NCBI GenBank assembly: GCA_902518475.1
Contig: CABYGI010000007.1
Coordinates: 1-48,223, forward strand
DNA length: 48,223 nucleotides
Origin: an uncultured Prochlorococcus sp.
GTDB lineage: Bacteria; Cyanobacteriota; Cyanobacteriia; PCC-6307; Cyanobiaceae
Direction of reading: 5' to 3'
Shown here: positions 37,556 to 45,756 of the stretch, in pieces
How positions within the stretch are numbered: the first letter of the stretch is position 1
Layout of the letters: each line of letters begins with the position of its first letter
Program-made: the position numbers and the translations under genes
Notes under the pieces: generated by a model
Databases searched by the model: none
Told to the model about the DNA's origin: nothing
Seen by the model: the letters and a program-made list of their open reading frames with translations, nothing else

Positions 37556-37699
37556 TTTTTTATTTGTATTTCTCTTACTTTGGAGAATAATTTCTTAATG
37601 TCAAGAGAAATTGATTTTTAATGATTTAAAACTTATTTTTTGAAATATTTTAAAGAGGTTAATATTTTTAGATAACCTTATAAAGTTCTTTGTTTAAAT

Positions 37700-38668
37700 T
37701 TGATAGTGAAGAAAAGAATTGGATTAGGTACTTGGTCTTGGGGGAATAAGCTTTTTTGGAATTACAACTCAACAAATGACGATGATTTGCTTGAGACATA
37801 TAATGAAGCGTTAAGAAGAGGTTTTGATCTAATTGATACTGCAGATTCTTACGGCACTGGGAATCTTCAGGGTAGAAGTGAATTATTGATAGGCAAATTT
37901 TTACTAAATACTCCGTCTGCAAAGAAAAAAAGAATTCAAGTAGCAACCAAACTTGCCCCTTATCCTTGGAGAATTGGTGACAAAGGTTTTAACAAACCTT
38001 TTATGAAAAGTTTAGAGAGACTTAATAACAAATTAGATATAGTGCAATTACATTGGTCAACAGCAAAATACAATCCTTGGCAGGAGTTAGGGTTGTTGAA
38101 TAATCTTTGCGATTTAAAAGATCAAGGCTTTGATTTTGAAATTGGTTTATCAAATATAGGTCCTCAGGGGTTAAAAAAATTAATTAATTTTTTGGCAAAA
38201 AGAAATCAGAGGCTTAAAAGCGTTCAGATACAGTTTTCTTTGCTTGCTCCCGATTTAAAAAAACAACATCAGGTAAAAAAAATTTGCGAAGAAAATAATA
38301 TTGATTTTTTTGCATATAGTCCTTTGTCTTTTGGAATACTTTGTATTGATCCAGATAAAGAAGAAAATCAAGATTCAAGTTTTATTCGAAATGCTTTATT
38401 TGAAAACTACAAAAAACCAACATATGAATTGCGAAGGTGTCTAAAAACGATTGCGAATAAAAGATCAGTTTCTCAAGCTCAAGTAGCAATTAACTGGTGT
38501 TGTTATCAAGGAACTATTCCATTGGTTGGAATGCGAAAGAAATCCCAAGTTATAGATGTGTCAAATGTATTCAAGTGGAATTTAAATAAAAATGAATTTA
38601 AAGTACTTCAGGAAGCTTCAAAAAATTGTTTAAAAAAAATGCCAAAAAATCCTTTTTCGAGTAATTAA
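37700..38668 (+). CDS. Aldo/keto reductase family protein
   Basis: This 322-aa TIM-barrel oxidoreductase has the AKR tetrad: Asp in DTADSYGTG, the Tyr next to it, Lys in VATKLAPYPW and His in IVQLHWS. The C-terminal region has SQAQVAINWCCYQGTIPLVGMRK, which binds the NADP phosphate. The substrate is unknown. The start is TTG at 37700 or GTG at 37706, both in frame. It stands alone on the plus strand and converges with the 40-aa ORF after 24 bp. Confidence 0.9.
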   Translation: MIVKKRIGLGTWSWGNKLFWNYNSTNDDDLLETYNEALRRGFDLIDTADSYGTGNLQGRSELLIGKFLLNTPSAKKKRIQVATKLAPYPWRIGDKGFNKPFMKSLERLNNKLDIVQLHWSTAKYNPWQELGLLNNLCDLKDQGFDFEIGLSNIGPQGLKKLINFLAKRNQRLKSVQIQFSLLAPDLKKQHQVKKICEENNIDFFAYSPLSFGILCIDPDKEENQDSSFIRNALFENYKKPTYELRRCLKTIANKRSVSQAQVAINWCCYQGTIPLVGMRKKSQVIDVSNVFKWNLNKNEFKVLQEASKNCLKKMPKNPFSSN

Positions 38669-38692
38669 TTAAATCTTTAGCTAGATATTTTC

Positions 38693-38815
38693 TTATTTTT
38701 TTTTTATTTGATAACCACTATTCCATAGTTCATTGGGAAATTTTTCACCAGTGAATCTAATTACTTTTGGTTTGAGATTTATTATCAATTCATTTAGTTT
38801 TTTATTAGATTCCAT
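38693..38815 (-). CDS. Small hypothetical ORF, 40 aa
   Basis: An ATG at 38815 opens a frame of 40 codons (starting MESNKKLNELIINLKPK) to TAA at 38695-38693. It includes VIRFTGEKFPNELWNSGYQ and ends in a Lys run. Codon choice and the Trp, Pro and Gly content are more protein-like than most chance frames here. The last codons contain a run of ten A's, a possible slippage site. It lies downstream of ssrA on the same strand with a 154-bp gap. No family is recognised. Confidence 0.45.
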   Translation of the reverse strand: MESNKKLNELIINLKPKVIRFTGEKFPNELWNSGYQIKKK

Positions 38816-38969
38816 TTTGCAAGATTGGATTTTTTAATAAGATAAATTAATTTAAAACTTATCTTCTCGGTATTTATACTTATAAAGTTAAAAAAATTCT
38901 TTTTAATACAAGCAATTGCAGCAATATTTACACACTAATAAATTATCTACTACAACTTCCAAGTTATTT

Positions 38970-38995
38970 AAAAAAGTGGAGTCCTTCCAGACTCC
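38970..38995 (-). terminator. Rho-independent terminator of ssrA
   Basis: On the minus strand GGAGTC, a six-base loop TGGAAG and GACTCC form a 6-bp hairpin (38978-38995). It is followed by AC and a run of six T's to 38970. It lies directly after the tmRNA coding piece. Confidence 0.8.
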
Positions 38996-39232
38996 TAGTA
39001 TCATTTGGTTGATAAGGCTGATATAACCCCATCTCCATTAGGATCAAGCAGCAACTGGTGCTGTTTGACGGGAGAAACTAACGATTTTGTTAGCATTTGT
39101 GTTTTTGCCCTAACCGAGCCGGCTTCAGTCATCTTCCTTATGCCCCGTCGAAACCATTACAACCCCAAATAGTGGAGTTGAGCGGAATCGAACCGCTGTC
39201 CGAAACATCGGTTGAGATCACCTAGTCCAATT
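38978..39232 (-). ncRNA. ssrA: tmRNA, two-piece permuted form
   Basis: tmRNA with SmpB frees stalled ribosomes and tags their products. On the minus strand the tRNA-like 3' piece comes first (TCGGACAGCGGTTCGATTCCGC with the T-arm, ending CAACTCCA at 39173). The coding piece then starts GGGGTTG at 39166. These ends form a 7-bp acceptor stem with one G-U pair. The coding piece contains TTTCGACGGGGC and a tag ORF at 39094-39044 reading ANKIVSFSRQTAPVAA then TGA. The acceptor-before-coding order is the circularly permuted form known in picocyanobacteria. The stretch between the pieces is only 6 nt. CCA is not encoded (A is followed by CTA). The exact ends are not visible. Confidence 0.93.
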
Positions 39233-39237
39233 GGACA

Positions 39238-39243
39238 TTTATA
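39238..39243 (-). promoter_or_regulatory. Candidate -10 box for ssrA
   Basis: TATAAA on the minus strand lies just upstream of a perfect palindrome GTCCAATTGGAC at 39225-39236, where the tmRNA precursor would begin. A good -35 box is not visible. The same 65 bp separates ssrA from the divergent methyltransferase gene. Confidence 0.35.
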
Positions 39244-39296
39244 TTCTGACAGGCAAAATGGTTATTGAATAGTTTTTTTACTAAGTTTTATCGTAT

Positions 39297-40421
39297 ATGA
39301 ATGTAGTGGCATGTTCTCCGGAGGGACTAGAGAAATCTTTAGCAGAAGAAATTTCAGATTTAGGCGGCTTTAATATTAATACTTATAAAAGATTTATTAA
39401 TTTTGAATGTGATTTTGAAACTTTTTATAGAGTTCATTTTTATTCTAGGTTAGCTTTTCGTTTTTATAGAAAAATTGCAAGTTTTAATTGCTATGACAAG
39501 CAATCTTTATATGCGGGGGTTAGAGATTCATTTGATTGGTTAAATTGGTTGCACTTTGATAAAACGTTTAATGTTCAAGTAACTGGGAGAACATCTTCTT
39601 TAAGTCATACTCATTTCACTGCTCTTGAAGTAAAAAATTCTATAACTGATATGCAACAGGCAGTTTGGAATAAAAGATCAAATATTTCTCTAGATAATCC
39701 TGATTTTATAATTCATCTGCATTTAAATAATAATAAAGCAATTCTCAGTCTTCAGAGCAGCGTAGAAAGCTTACACAAAAGAGGCTATAGACCCGCAATT
39801 GGAAATGCTCCATTAAAAGAAAATTTAGCTTCTGGATTAATAAATATGACTCAATGGAATGGCAAAGTTCCATTAATAGATTTTATGTGTGGCTCGGGTA
39901 CTTTTTTAATTGAGGCAGTCAACCAATTCCTTGGAGTTCCTATAAATATTGATCGGGTATATCTTTTTGAGAATTGGTTGGACTTTAGGAAAGATATTTA
40001 TCTTAATGAAAAAAATAAGGCAAAAAATAAAATTATAAATTATGAAAAATTACCAAAAATAATAGGGTGTGAAATTAATAAAAAGGTTTTTGAGCAGGCG
40101 AATGTAAACATATCATTGGCTGGACTCGAAAATTATATTGAGCTTATACATAATGATTTTTTAGCACTCCAATTAAGTTGCACACCTGGGATAATCATAT
40201 GTAATCCTCCATACGGCAAAAAATTAGGCGATGAAAATGAATTGATTTGTTTATATGAACAAATGGGAATCTTCCTAAAGAACAATTTTTCAGGTTGGGA
40301 ATTTTGGCTGCTAAGTGGAAATCCAAAACTAACAAAATATTTGAAAATGAAATCCTCATTGAAAATTCCCGTTAGCAATGGGGGAATAGATTGTAGATGG
40401 ATAAAGTACTTAATAAGGTAA
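39297..40421 (+). CDS. THUMP-domain RNA methyltransferase (RlmL/UPF0020 type)
   Basis: This 374-aa protein joins an N-terminal THUMP RNA-binding domain (about 45-155) to a class I SAM-dependent methyltransferase. Motif I is VPLIDFMCGSGTFLIEA (about 192-208), and the catalytic motif is ICNPPYGKKLG (about 300-310), typical of N2-guanine or N6-adenine methylation. It is like the N-terminal half of RlmL, which makes m2G in 23S rRNA. Annotations as DNA methylase are less likely because of the THUMP domain. It is divergent from ssrA and ends one base before the convergent holin-like gene. Confidence 0.88.
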   Translation: MNVVACSPEGLEKSLAEEISDLGGFNINTYKRFINFECDFETFYRVHFYSRLAFRFYRKIASFNCYDKQSLYAGVRDSFDWLNWLHFDKTFNVQVTGRTSSLSHTHFTALEVKNSITDMQQAVWNKRSNISLDNPDFIIHLHLNNNKAILSLQSSVESLHKRGYRPAIGNAPLKENLASGLINMTQWNGKVPLIDFMCGSGTFLIEAVNQFLGVPINIDRVYLFENWLDFRKDIYLNEKNKAKNKIINYEKLPKIIGCEINKKVFEQANVNISLAGLENYIELIHNDFLALQLSCTPGIIICNPPYGKKLGDENELICLYEQMGIFLKNNFSGWEFWLLSGNPKLTKYLKMKSSLKIPVSNGGIDCRWIKYLIR

Positions 40422-40422
40422 T

Positions 40423-40824
40423 TTATTTTTTGCCTAAAACTGCCTTTGTTGTCTTGCCTAAACCCTCTAGTGTTTGAGGAAGATAAGGTCCTTTAGCTAA
40501 TTTTCCTCCAAGCTTTAGACTTAAGCCTGCAAGAAATAAATCGATAAATATTATGAGTAATAAATTATATTCAATATTCCAGTTATTATATTTAGTTAGA
40601 AAAAGATAAAAAATAATATGAATGCAAATTAGTACTAATAATAATAATGTACTGCCAATTGCCAAAAATATTCCACCACTAATTAATCTTCTTTTTTCTC
40701 TATCTACTTCTTGAAGAGCTATTCTTACATGCAAATCCATCACTGAACTCGCGATCGCTGAAATTCTCGAGGCGGTACTTGCAAAGTTTTTATTTTTTGG
40801 TTTTTCCATATTATTTTCTGCCAC
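40423..40824 (-). CDS. Holin-X/phage holin III-like membrane protein
   Basis: This 133-aa protein has a polar helix (about 15-47, including SVMDLHVRIALQEVDREKRRLISG), then two membrane segments (about 50-72 and 83-103) and a Lys/Gly-rich tail. The arrangement is that of the putative holin-X family (phage_holin_3_6), common on bacterial chromosomes and not proof of phage origin. The start overlaps the preceding gene by 14 bp. The role is unknown; a membrane-stress function with its partner is a guess. Confidence 0.75.
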   Translation of the reverse strand: MAENNMEKPKNKNFASTASRISAIASSVMDLHVRIALQEVDREKRRLISGGIFLAIGSTLLLLVLICIHIIFYLFLTKYNNWNIEYNLLLIIFIDLFLAGLSLKLGGKLAKGPYLPQTLEGLGKTTKAVLGKK

Positions 40825-41272
40825 TGTTAAGGAGAGTTCCTATTAGTAAACCAATACCAGTCGCAATAGCAATAGATAATAGTGGTTTTTTTCTTATTGG
40901 ATTTTCTATTTTTGGTCTAAGTGTATTGTTAAGTTCTTCTAATAACTCTTCTAATTGACTTTCGATAGGTAAAATTTTTTCTGATATCTCCCAATTGTTT
41001 TCTCTTATTGAATCAATGATTTCAAATAGTTGGCGTTTTATTCCAATTGCTGAGGTTCCACTATGGCTAGCTATTACTTCAACTAGTTCATCAATACTCC
41101 CTTTTGTAGATTCAAGGGTTTGTTTAGCAATAGTAGGCCATTTTTCTTTTATTAAAGGTATTAAACTGTCAATTTTTTCAAGCAACCATTTTTCCGAGAT
41201 AACTTCTTGTTCAGGAAGTTTAGAGTTATCCTCTTTTTCTTCTACTTCTTTGGGAGGGTGGTAAGTCTCCAT
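40811..41272 (-). CDS. DUF883/YqjD-like membrane-anchored helical protein
   Basis: This 153-aa protein is mostly amphipathic helix: an acidic N-terminus (EVEEKEDNSKLPEQE), then several helices with Trp and Leu spacing. It ends in a basic segment and a Gly-rich hydrophobic anchor (KKPLLSIAIATGIGLLIGTLLNSGRK). This C-terminal glycine-zipper anchor is the mark of the YqjD/ElaB (DUF883) type. It is upstream of and overlaps the holin-like gene by 14 bp, so the two form a pair. Resemblance is weak outside the anchor. Confidence 0.65.
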   Translation of the reverse strand: METYHPPKEVEEKEDNSKLPEQEVISEKWLLEKIDSLIPLIKEKWPTIAKQTLESTKGSIDELVEVIASHSGTSAIGIKRQLFEIIDSIRENNWEISEKILPIESQLEELLEELNNTLRPKIENPIRKKPLLSIAIATGIGLLIGTLLNSGRK

Positions 41273-41460
41273 TATTTAAACTTATTTATTTTAAGATTAG
41301 ACCCTATTTTCTTAATTTGGAACCCTTATCTAAAGAATTGTCGGATTTATATAGAATAAAAACATATAAAAGTTTATTTACATTTTATTTATCTAGTCTG
41401 TTCTGCAAGAAGCTTTTGTTAAGCTATTACTGAATTTATTAAATTAGTTTAAATTTCATC

Positions 41461-41598
41461 ATGGATATTACATTTGCATCATTATTTTTTGCATCTCGCA
41501 CAATCCCTACAGATTTTGGATTGGTAGCTGCAGCTATCGCTGGAGCTGGAAGTTTGCTATTCATTGCTTTAAGATTTGTTCCTGATGCAAGTAATTAA
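41461..41598 (+). CDS. Small single-pass membrane protein, 45 aa
   Basis: An ATG at 41461 opens 45 codons to TAA at 41596-41598. The product starts MDITFASLFFASR and has one strong hydrophobic helix (about 19-39, FGLVAAAIAGAGSLLFIALRF) and a short VPDASN tail. Size and layout are like low-mass subunits of photosystems, NDH-1 or cytochrome b6f, but I could not match it to PsaM, PsbX, PetM, Psb30 or others from memory. It stands alone between gaps of 188 and 83 bp, so it has its own promoter. It has codon use typical of expressed genes. Confidence 0.65.
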   Translation: MDITFASLFFASRTIPTDFGLVAAAIAGAGSLLFIALRFVPDASN

Positions 41599-41681
41599 AT
41601 AATAGGAACCATCTTTAAGAAAATATATCTTTATCTCAACTTTGTTTTGAAAAAAAATTCGATTTATTTATCAACTAGATT

Positions 41682-42044
41682 ATGAATCGATGGGTTTTAC
41701 TTGAACATAAAGTTTACTCTGCTAATTCTTTTGATATTCATTATGATTTTCTTGTTGAAAATGGCATAGATTGTTTAACTTGGAAATTTTTAAAACTACC
41801 TTTATTAAATCAAGCTTCTATAGAAATTTCTAAGCAGCCAAATCATAGAATTGTATGGCTATCAAGGATAGAGCATGAACTCTCTGATGAGAGAGGGTTT
41901 GTAAAAAGAATTGATCATGGAATATTTAAAAACGTTTCTAATAAATTAGACTCCGAATATTATCGATTCATTTTGGATGGTGAACTTCTTTATGGTTTGT
42001 TTGAAATTTCGGGAAATTCTTGTAGATTGAGCAAAAATTATTAA
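41682..42044 (+). CDS. Stand-alone LigD 3'-phosphoesterase-like protein
   Basis: This 120-aa protein resembles the N-terminal phosphoesterase domain of bacterial LigD and the short DNA polymerase-ligase N-terminal proteins. RWVLLEHK (His9) is followed by DIHYDFLVENG (His20, Asp22), then TWKF. Finally NHRIVWLSRIEHELSDERGFVKRIDHG (His55 and the Arg-Gly turn) aligns with the DH...EG...RGxVxRxDxG block of the family. The first His and the HxD motif are ten residues apart rather than about five, and the Arg of HxDxR is Leu24, so activity may differ. No ligase or Ku gene lies near. The start is the ATG at 41682. Confidence 0.7.
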   Translation: MNRWVLLEHKVYSANSFDIHYDFLVENGIDCLTWKFLKLPLLNQASIEISKQPNHRIVWLSRIEHELSDERGFVKRIDHGIFKNVSNKLDSEYYRFILDGELLYGLFEISGNSCRLSKNY

Positions 42045-42120
42045 TATTCATTTATAAATAAACGTAATATTTCTATTGAGAATTTTTACAAATTAGTTAT
42101 TCTAATTAAGTTATTGAGAC

Positions 42121-45100
42121 TTGAGATTGGTACATATCAATCAGGTCGAGTTTGAAAATTTTAAATCTTTTGGGGGAAATGTAAAAATTCCTCTTGAAGA
42201 AGGTTTTACCGTGGTTACGGGTCCTAACGGTTCCGGTAAAAGTAATATTTTAGATGGAATTTTATTCTGTTTAGGTCTAGCTAATAGTAGAGGGATGAGG
42301 GCTGAAAGATTACCAGATCTAATAAATAATTCCAAAGTTAAAGAGGGTAAGTCATCAGAAACTTCTGTATCGGTAAAATTTAATATTCAAGATTGGTCTC
42401 CTAGAGAAGATTTTCCGCCATTGGAACTTGAAGAAGAAGAAATTGCTCTTAATAAAGGTCAAAAAGAATGGATAGTTTCTAGAAAATTAAGGCTTATGCC
42501 GGGAGGGTCTTATGCTTCTACTTATACTTCTGATGGAAAACAATGTACCTTGCAACAAATACAGAGAATATTAAGAGATATTAGTGTTGATCCTGATGGA
42601 AGCAATGTTGTTATGCAGGGTGATGTAACAAGAATAGTATCAATGAATAATAAGGAGAGAAGAAATCTTATTGATGAATTAGCAGGAGTCGCACTTTTTG
42701 ATACAAGAATAGAACAAACTAATGCAAAATTAAATGACGTTTTTGAAAGACAAGAAAAATGTGAAATTTTAGAAAATGAATTGCAATCTAGTAAGAATAA
42801 GCTGGAAAAAGAATGTGAAAAAGCAAAGATATATAAAGAGTTAAAGGCAAAACTACTTCAAATAATGGAATTAGAGAAAGTTCTTATTTTTGATAAACAA
42901 GTTAAGCATGTTGAATCTATAGAAAAAAAAGAAAGTGAAATTGAAAAAAATAAAATATTATTTAATAAACAAAAGGAATCTATAAGTAATGAAATATCAG
43001 TCTTAGAAGATGCTTTAAAAGTACTGGTTGATGAGCTTAAGGATAAAGGAGAGGATAAATTGATAAAAGTAAATTCTGATATTGGAAGTATTAATACTGG
43101 CTTGAGAGAACTTGATAGGATTTCAAATTTGAATAAAGAAGAGGGTATTAAATTACAAAAGCAGAGAGATGAGATTGCAATTTCTAAGAGGAATATCGAG
43201 TCAGAAAAGATGAGACAAGAAAATTTTGATGATAATTTTTTAAATCAATTGAACTTGCAAATTGATGATCTCACTTTAAAACATAAACTGTCCAGAAAAA
43301 AACTTTCTGATGCGGCTGGAGAATCTGGAGAATTTTCAAAACAAAGTATCAAATTAAATGCTGAGCTTGAAAGTATAAAAAATCAAATTAATCCTTTGGA
43401 AATAAAAAAAAGAAAAATCCAAGAAGAAACTATTCAAAATAATATTCAAAAAGATGAGATATTGTCTCAGATTGACTCTTTAGAATTAGAAAAGCAGAAA
43501 CTTTTTGAGGGAAATCAAAGAAAAAAAGAGACATCCGATACAAAGAATAAAAACTTGGTAAGTAATAGCTCAGAAATTAATTCTTTAAAAAATGAAATTG
43601 ATTTATTAATTAAAACTAAATCAAGGCTAAACAATGAGCAATTGAGGCTTGAAAAGGATTTATCTAGATTCGAAAGCAGGAAGGAGGCTTTAAATGAATC
43701 TAGAGGTTCATATGCTTTAAGAATTATCTTAGAGGCAGGGTTAGATGGTATACATGGTTATGTAGCTCAACTTGGAGAGGTCAGTGAGGAAAATAGATAT
43801 GCATTAGAAATTGCTGCAGGAAATAGATTAGGACAAATTGTTGTTGACAATGATCATATTGCCGCTAAAGCAATTGAAATACTTAAAAAGAAGAAAGCGG
43901 GAAGATTAACTTTCTTACCTTTAAATAGAATTAAATGTCAAAAAAAGAATTATGCAATTTCAAGATTTGAAAATAATAGGGAGAATGGATTTATTGATAA
44001 AGCTATTAATCTTATTACTTTTGACGAAGTCTATTCAGATGTTTTTCGATATGTTTTTGGAGATACTTTGGTTTTTTCAGACTTATCTTCAGCTAGGTTA
44101 TCTACACAAAAAAATAGGTTGGTTACTTTAAGTGGTGAATTATTAGAAGCAAGTGGGGCTATTACAGGAGGCAGTAAGTTAAATAAAGATTTGGCTTATA
44201 GGTTTGGAACTAATAATGATATTGATGATGCCAGTCCAATAAAAGAAAGATTATTAGTGATCGAAGAAGCTTTAAAAGAATCAAATAATGATTTGATAAT
44301 AAAAAATAATAGACTTAGTGAATTAAATTCTAACCGCAGTCAAATAATTGAGGATTGTGCCTCATTTAATAAAGAAATTGAAGTAAATCAAGATTCTCTC
44401 AGGACTGTCTCGCGAAGAATTGAGGATTGTAAATCGAGATTAAATAAACTTGATACTGATAATAATTTATTAGTTAACGAGTTAGATCAATTAGAAAATG
44501 AATTAAAGCCTTATCATGATAAGGCTGATCAATTACAAACCGTTCAAAAGGCTAATTATGAAAAAAATCAAAAATCATCACTAATAGCTTTTAATAACGA
44601 CTTTAATAATCTTGATAAAAAACTAGAATTACTGATTAATAAGAGAGATACATTACTAGAGGAAAAGAATCAATTTGTTTTAAATAAAGAGCGAATCAAT
44701 AATTCATTAAAAATTACTTTATTACAAGAAAAAAACTTACAGGAATCTACTAAAAAACTCGCTATTGCTCATAGTGAATGGGTAGAAAAAAGAGATGAAC
44801 TTAAAAAAGAGCTTTTAGATCTCGATAATCAAAGAAATTTTCTAGAGAAGGACTTAGGTTTATTGAGAAGGAAAAGAGATGAATTAAACTCTTCAATTTC
44901 AAATAAAAGACAAGAATATAATAACTATCTTTTGAAGCTTGAATATCTTGAAAGGGATATGAATTCTCTTAAAGAGGAGATTAGGAGCGAGAAAATAAAA
45001 TTAGAAAATTATAAAAAAGATCTACCTAATCCTTCTCCGCAGTTTGGAGAATATGAAGGGAAAAGTCTTGAATCTTTGCAATCAGAAATCTCGATCATAA

Positions 45101-45711
45101 ATGCAAAACTTCAAAGTTTAGAACCTGTTAATATGTTAGCTCTTGATGAATTAGAAGAATTAATTGAGAGATTAAATGGTTTGCGAGAAAAATTAGAAAT
45201 TCTATCTAATGAAAGATCTGAATTATTACTGAGAATTGAAACTGTATCTACCATGCGTCAAGAGGCTTTCATGCAAGCATTTAAAGAAGTTGATAAGCAT
45301 TTCAGAGAAATTTTTGCAAATTTATCCGATGGAGATGGATTTCTTCAACTTGAAAATCCTAACTCCCCTCTAGAAGGAGGATTAACTTTAGTTGCTCATC
45401 CAAAGGGCAAAAATGTCAGAAGATTAGCCTCTATGTCAGGTGGGGAAAAATCATTAACTGCTTTAAGTTTTTTATTTGCTTTGCAAAAGTATAAACCTTC
45501 ACCTTTTTATGCATTGGATGAGGTTGATAGTTTCTTAGATGGTATAAATGTTGAAAGATTATCAAAATTAATATCTAATCAGTCATCAAATGCTCAATTT
45601 ATAGTCGTAAGTCATAGAAGGCCTATGATTAGTGCGTCTGAACGAACAATTGGGGTTGCGCAAGCACGAGGTGCCAATACTCAAGTTCTTGGGTTACCAA
45701 ATGCTGCATAA
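42121..45711 (+). CDS. smc: Chromosome segregation protein SMC
   Basis: SMC forms the ring-shaped condensin core that compacts and segregates DNA. The N-terminal Walker A GPNGSGKSN (about 35-43), two long coiled-coil arms, and a hinge at about 525-665 (IHGYVAQLGEV, GRLTFLPLNRIK, ASGAITGGSK) are visible. The C-terminal signature is SMSGGEKSLTAL and Walker B is FYALDEVDSFLD. The length of 1,196 aa is normal. Candidate TTG starts lie at 42121 and 42127; the second gives MVHINQVEFENFKSFGG, close to other SMC starts. ScpA and ScpB are not in the window. Confidence 0.96.
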   Translation: MRLVHINQVEFENFKSFGGNVKIPLEEGFTVVTGPNGSGKSNILDGILFCLGLANSRGMRAERLPDLINNSKVKEGKSSETSVSVKFNIQDWSPREDFPPLELEEEEIALNKGQKEWIVSRKLRLMPGGSYASTYTSDGKQCTLQQIQRILRDISVDPDGSNVVMQGDVTRIVSMNNKERRNLIDELAGVALFDTRIEQTNAKLNDVFERQEKCEILENELQSSKNKLEKECEKAKIYKELKAKLLQIMELEKVLIFDKQVKHVESIEKKESEIEKNKILFNKQKESISNEISVLEDALKVLVDELKDKGEDKLIKVNSDIGSINTGLRELDRISNLNKEEGIKLQKQRDEIAISKRNIESEKMRQENFDDNFLNQLNLQIDDLTLKHKLSRKKLSDAAGESGEFSKQSIKLNAELESIKNQINPLEIKKRKIQEETIQNNIQKDEILSQIDSLELEKQKLFEGNQRKKETSDTKNKNLVSNSSEINSLKNEIDLLIKTKSRLNNEQLRLEKDLSRFESRKEALNESRGSYALRIILEAGLDGIHGYVAQLGEVSEENRYALEIAAGNRLGQIVVDNDHIAAKAIEILKKKKAGRLTFLPLNRIKCQKKNYAISRFENNRENGFIDKAINLITFDEVYSDVFRYVFGDTLVFSDLSSARLSTQKNRLVTLSGELLEASGAITGGSKLNKDLAYRFGTNNDIDDASPIKERLLVIEEALKESNNDLIIKNNRLSELNSNRSQIIEDCASFNKEIEVNQDSLRTVSRRIEDCKSRLNKLDTDNNLLVNELDQLENELKPYHDKADQLQTVQKANYEKNQKSSLIAFNNDFNNLDKKLELLINKRDTLLEEKNQFVLNKERINNSLKITLLQEKNLQESTKKLAIAHSEWVEKRDELKKELLDLDNQRNFLEKDLGLLRRKRDELNSSISNKRQEYNNYLLKLEYLERDMNSLKEEIRSEKIKLENYKKDLPNPSPQFGEYEGKSLESLQSEISIINAKLQSLEPVNMLALDELEELIERLNGLREKLEILSNERSELLLRIETVSTMRQEAFMQAFKEVDKHFREIFANLSDGDGFLQLENPNSPLEGGLTLVAHPKGKNVRRLASMSGGEKSLTALSFLFALQKYKPSPFYALDEVDSFLDGINVERLSKLISNQSSNAQFIVVSHRRPMISASERTIGVAQARGANTQVLGLPNAA

Positions 45712-45756
45712 ACACACTTTTTTAAATTTATACGTCAGAATGATAAAAAGAAATTT

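Noticed and set aside
37668..37946. 92-aa frame opposite the aldo/keto reductase start
   Set aside because: It is antisense to a conserved gene and shows no family features.
40423..40824. Prophage remnant from the holin-like gene
   Set aside because: No other phage gene is near; this holin family is common on bacterial chromosomes.
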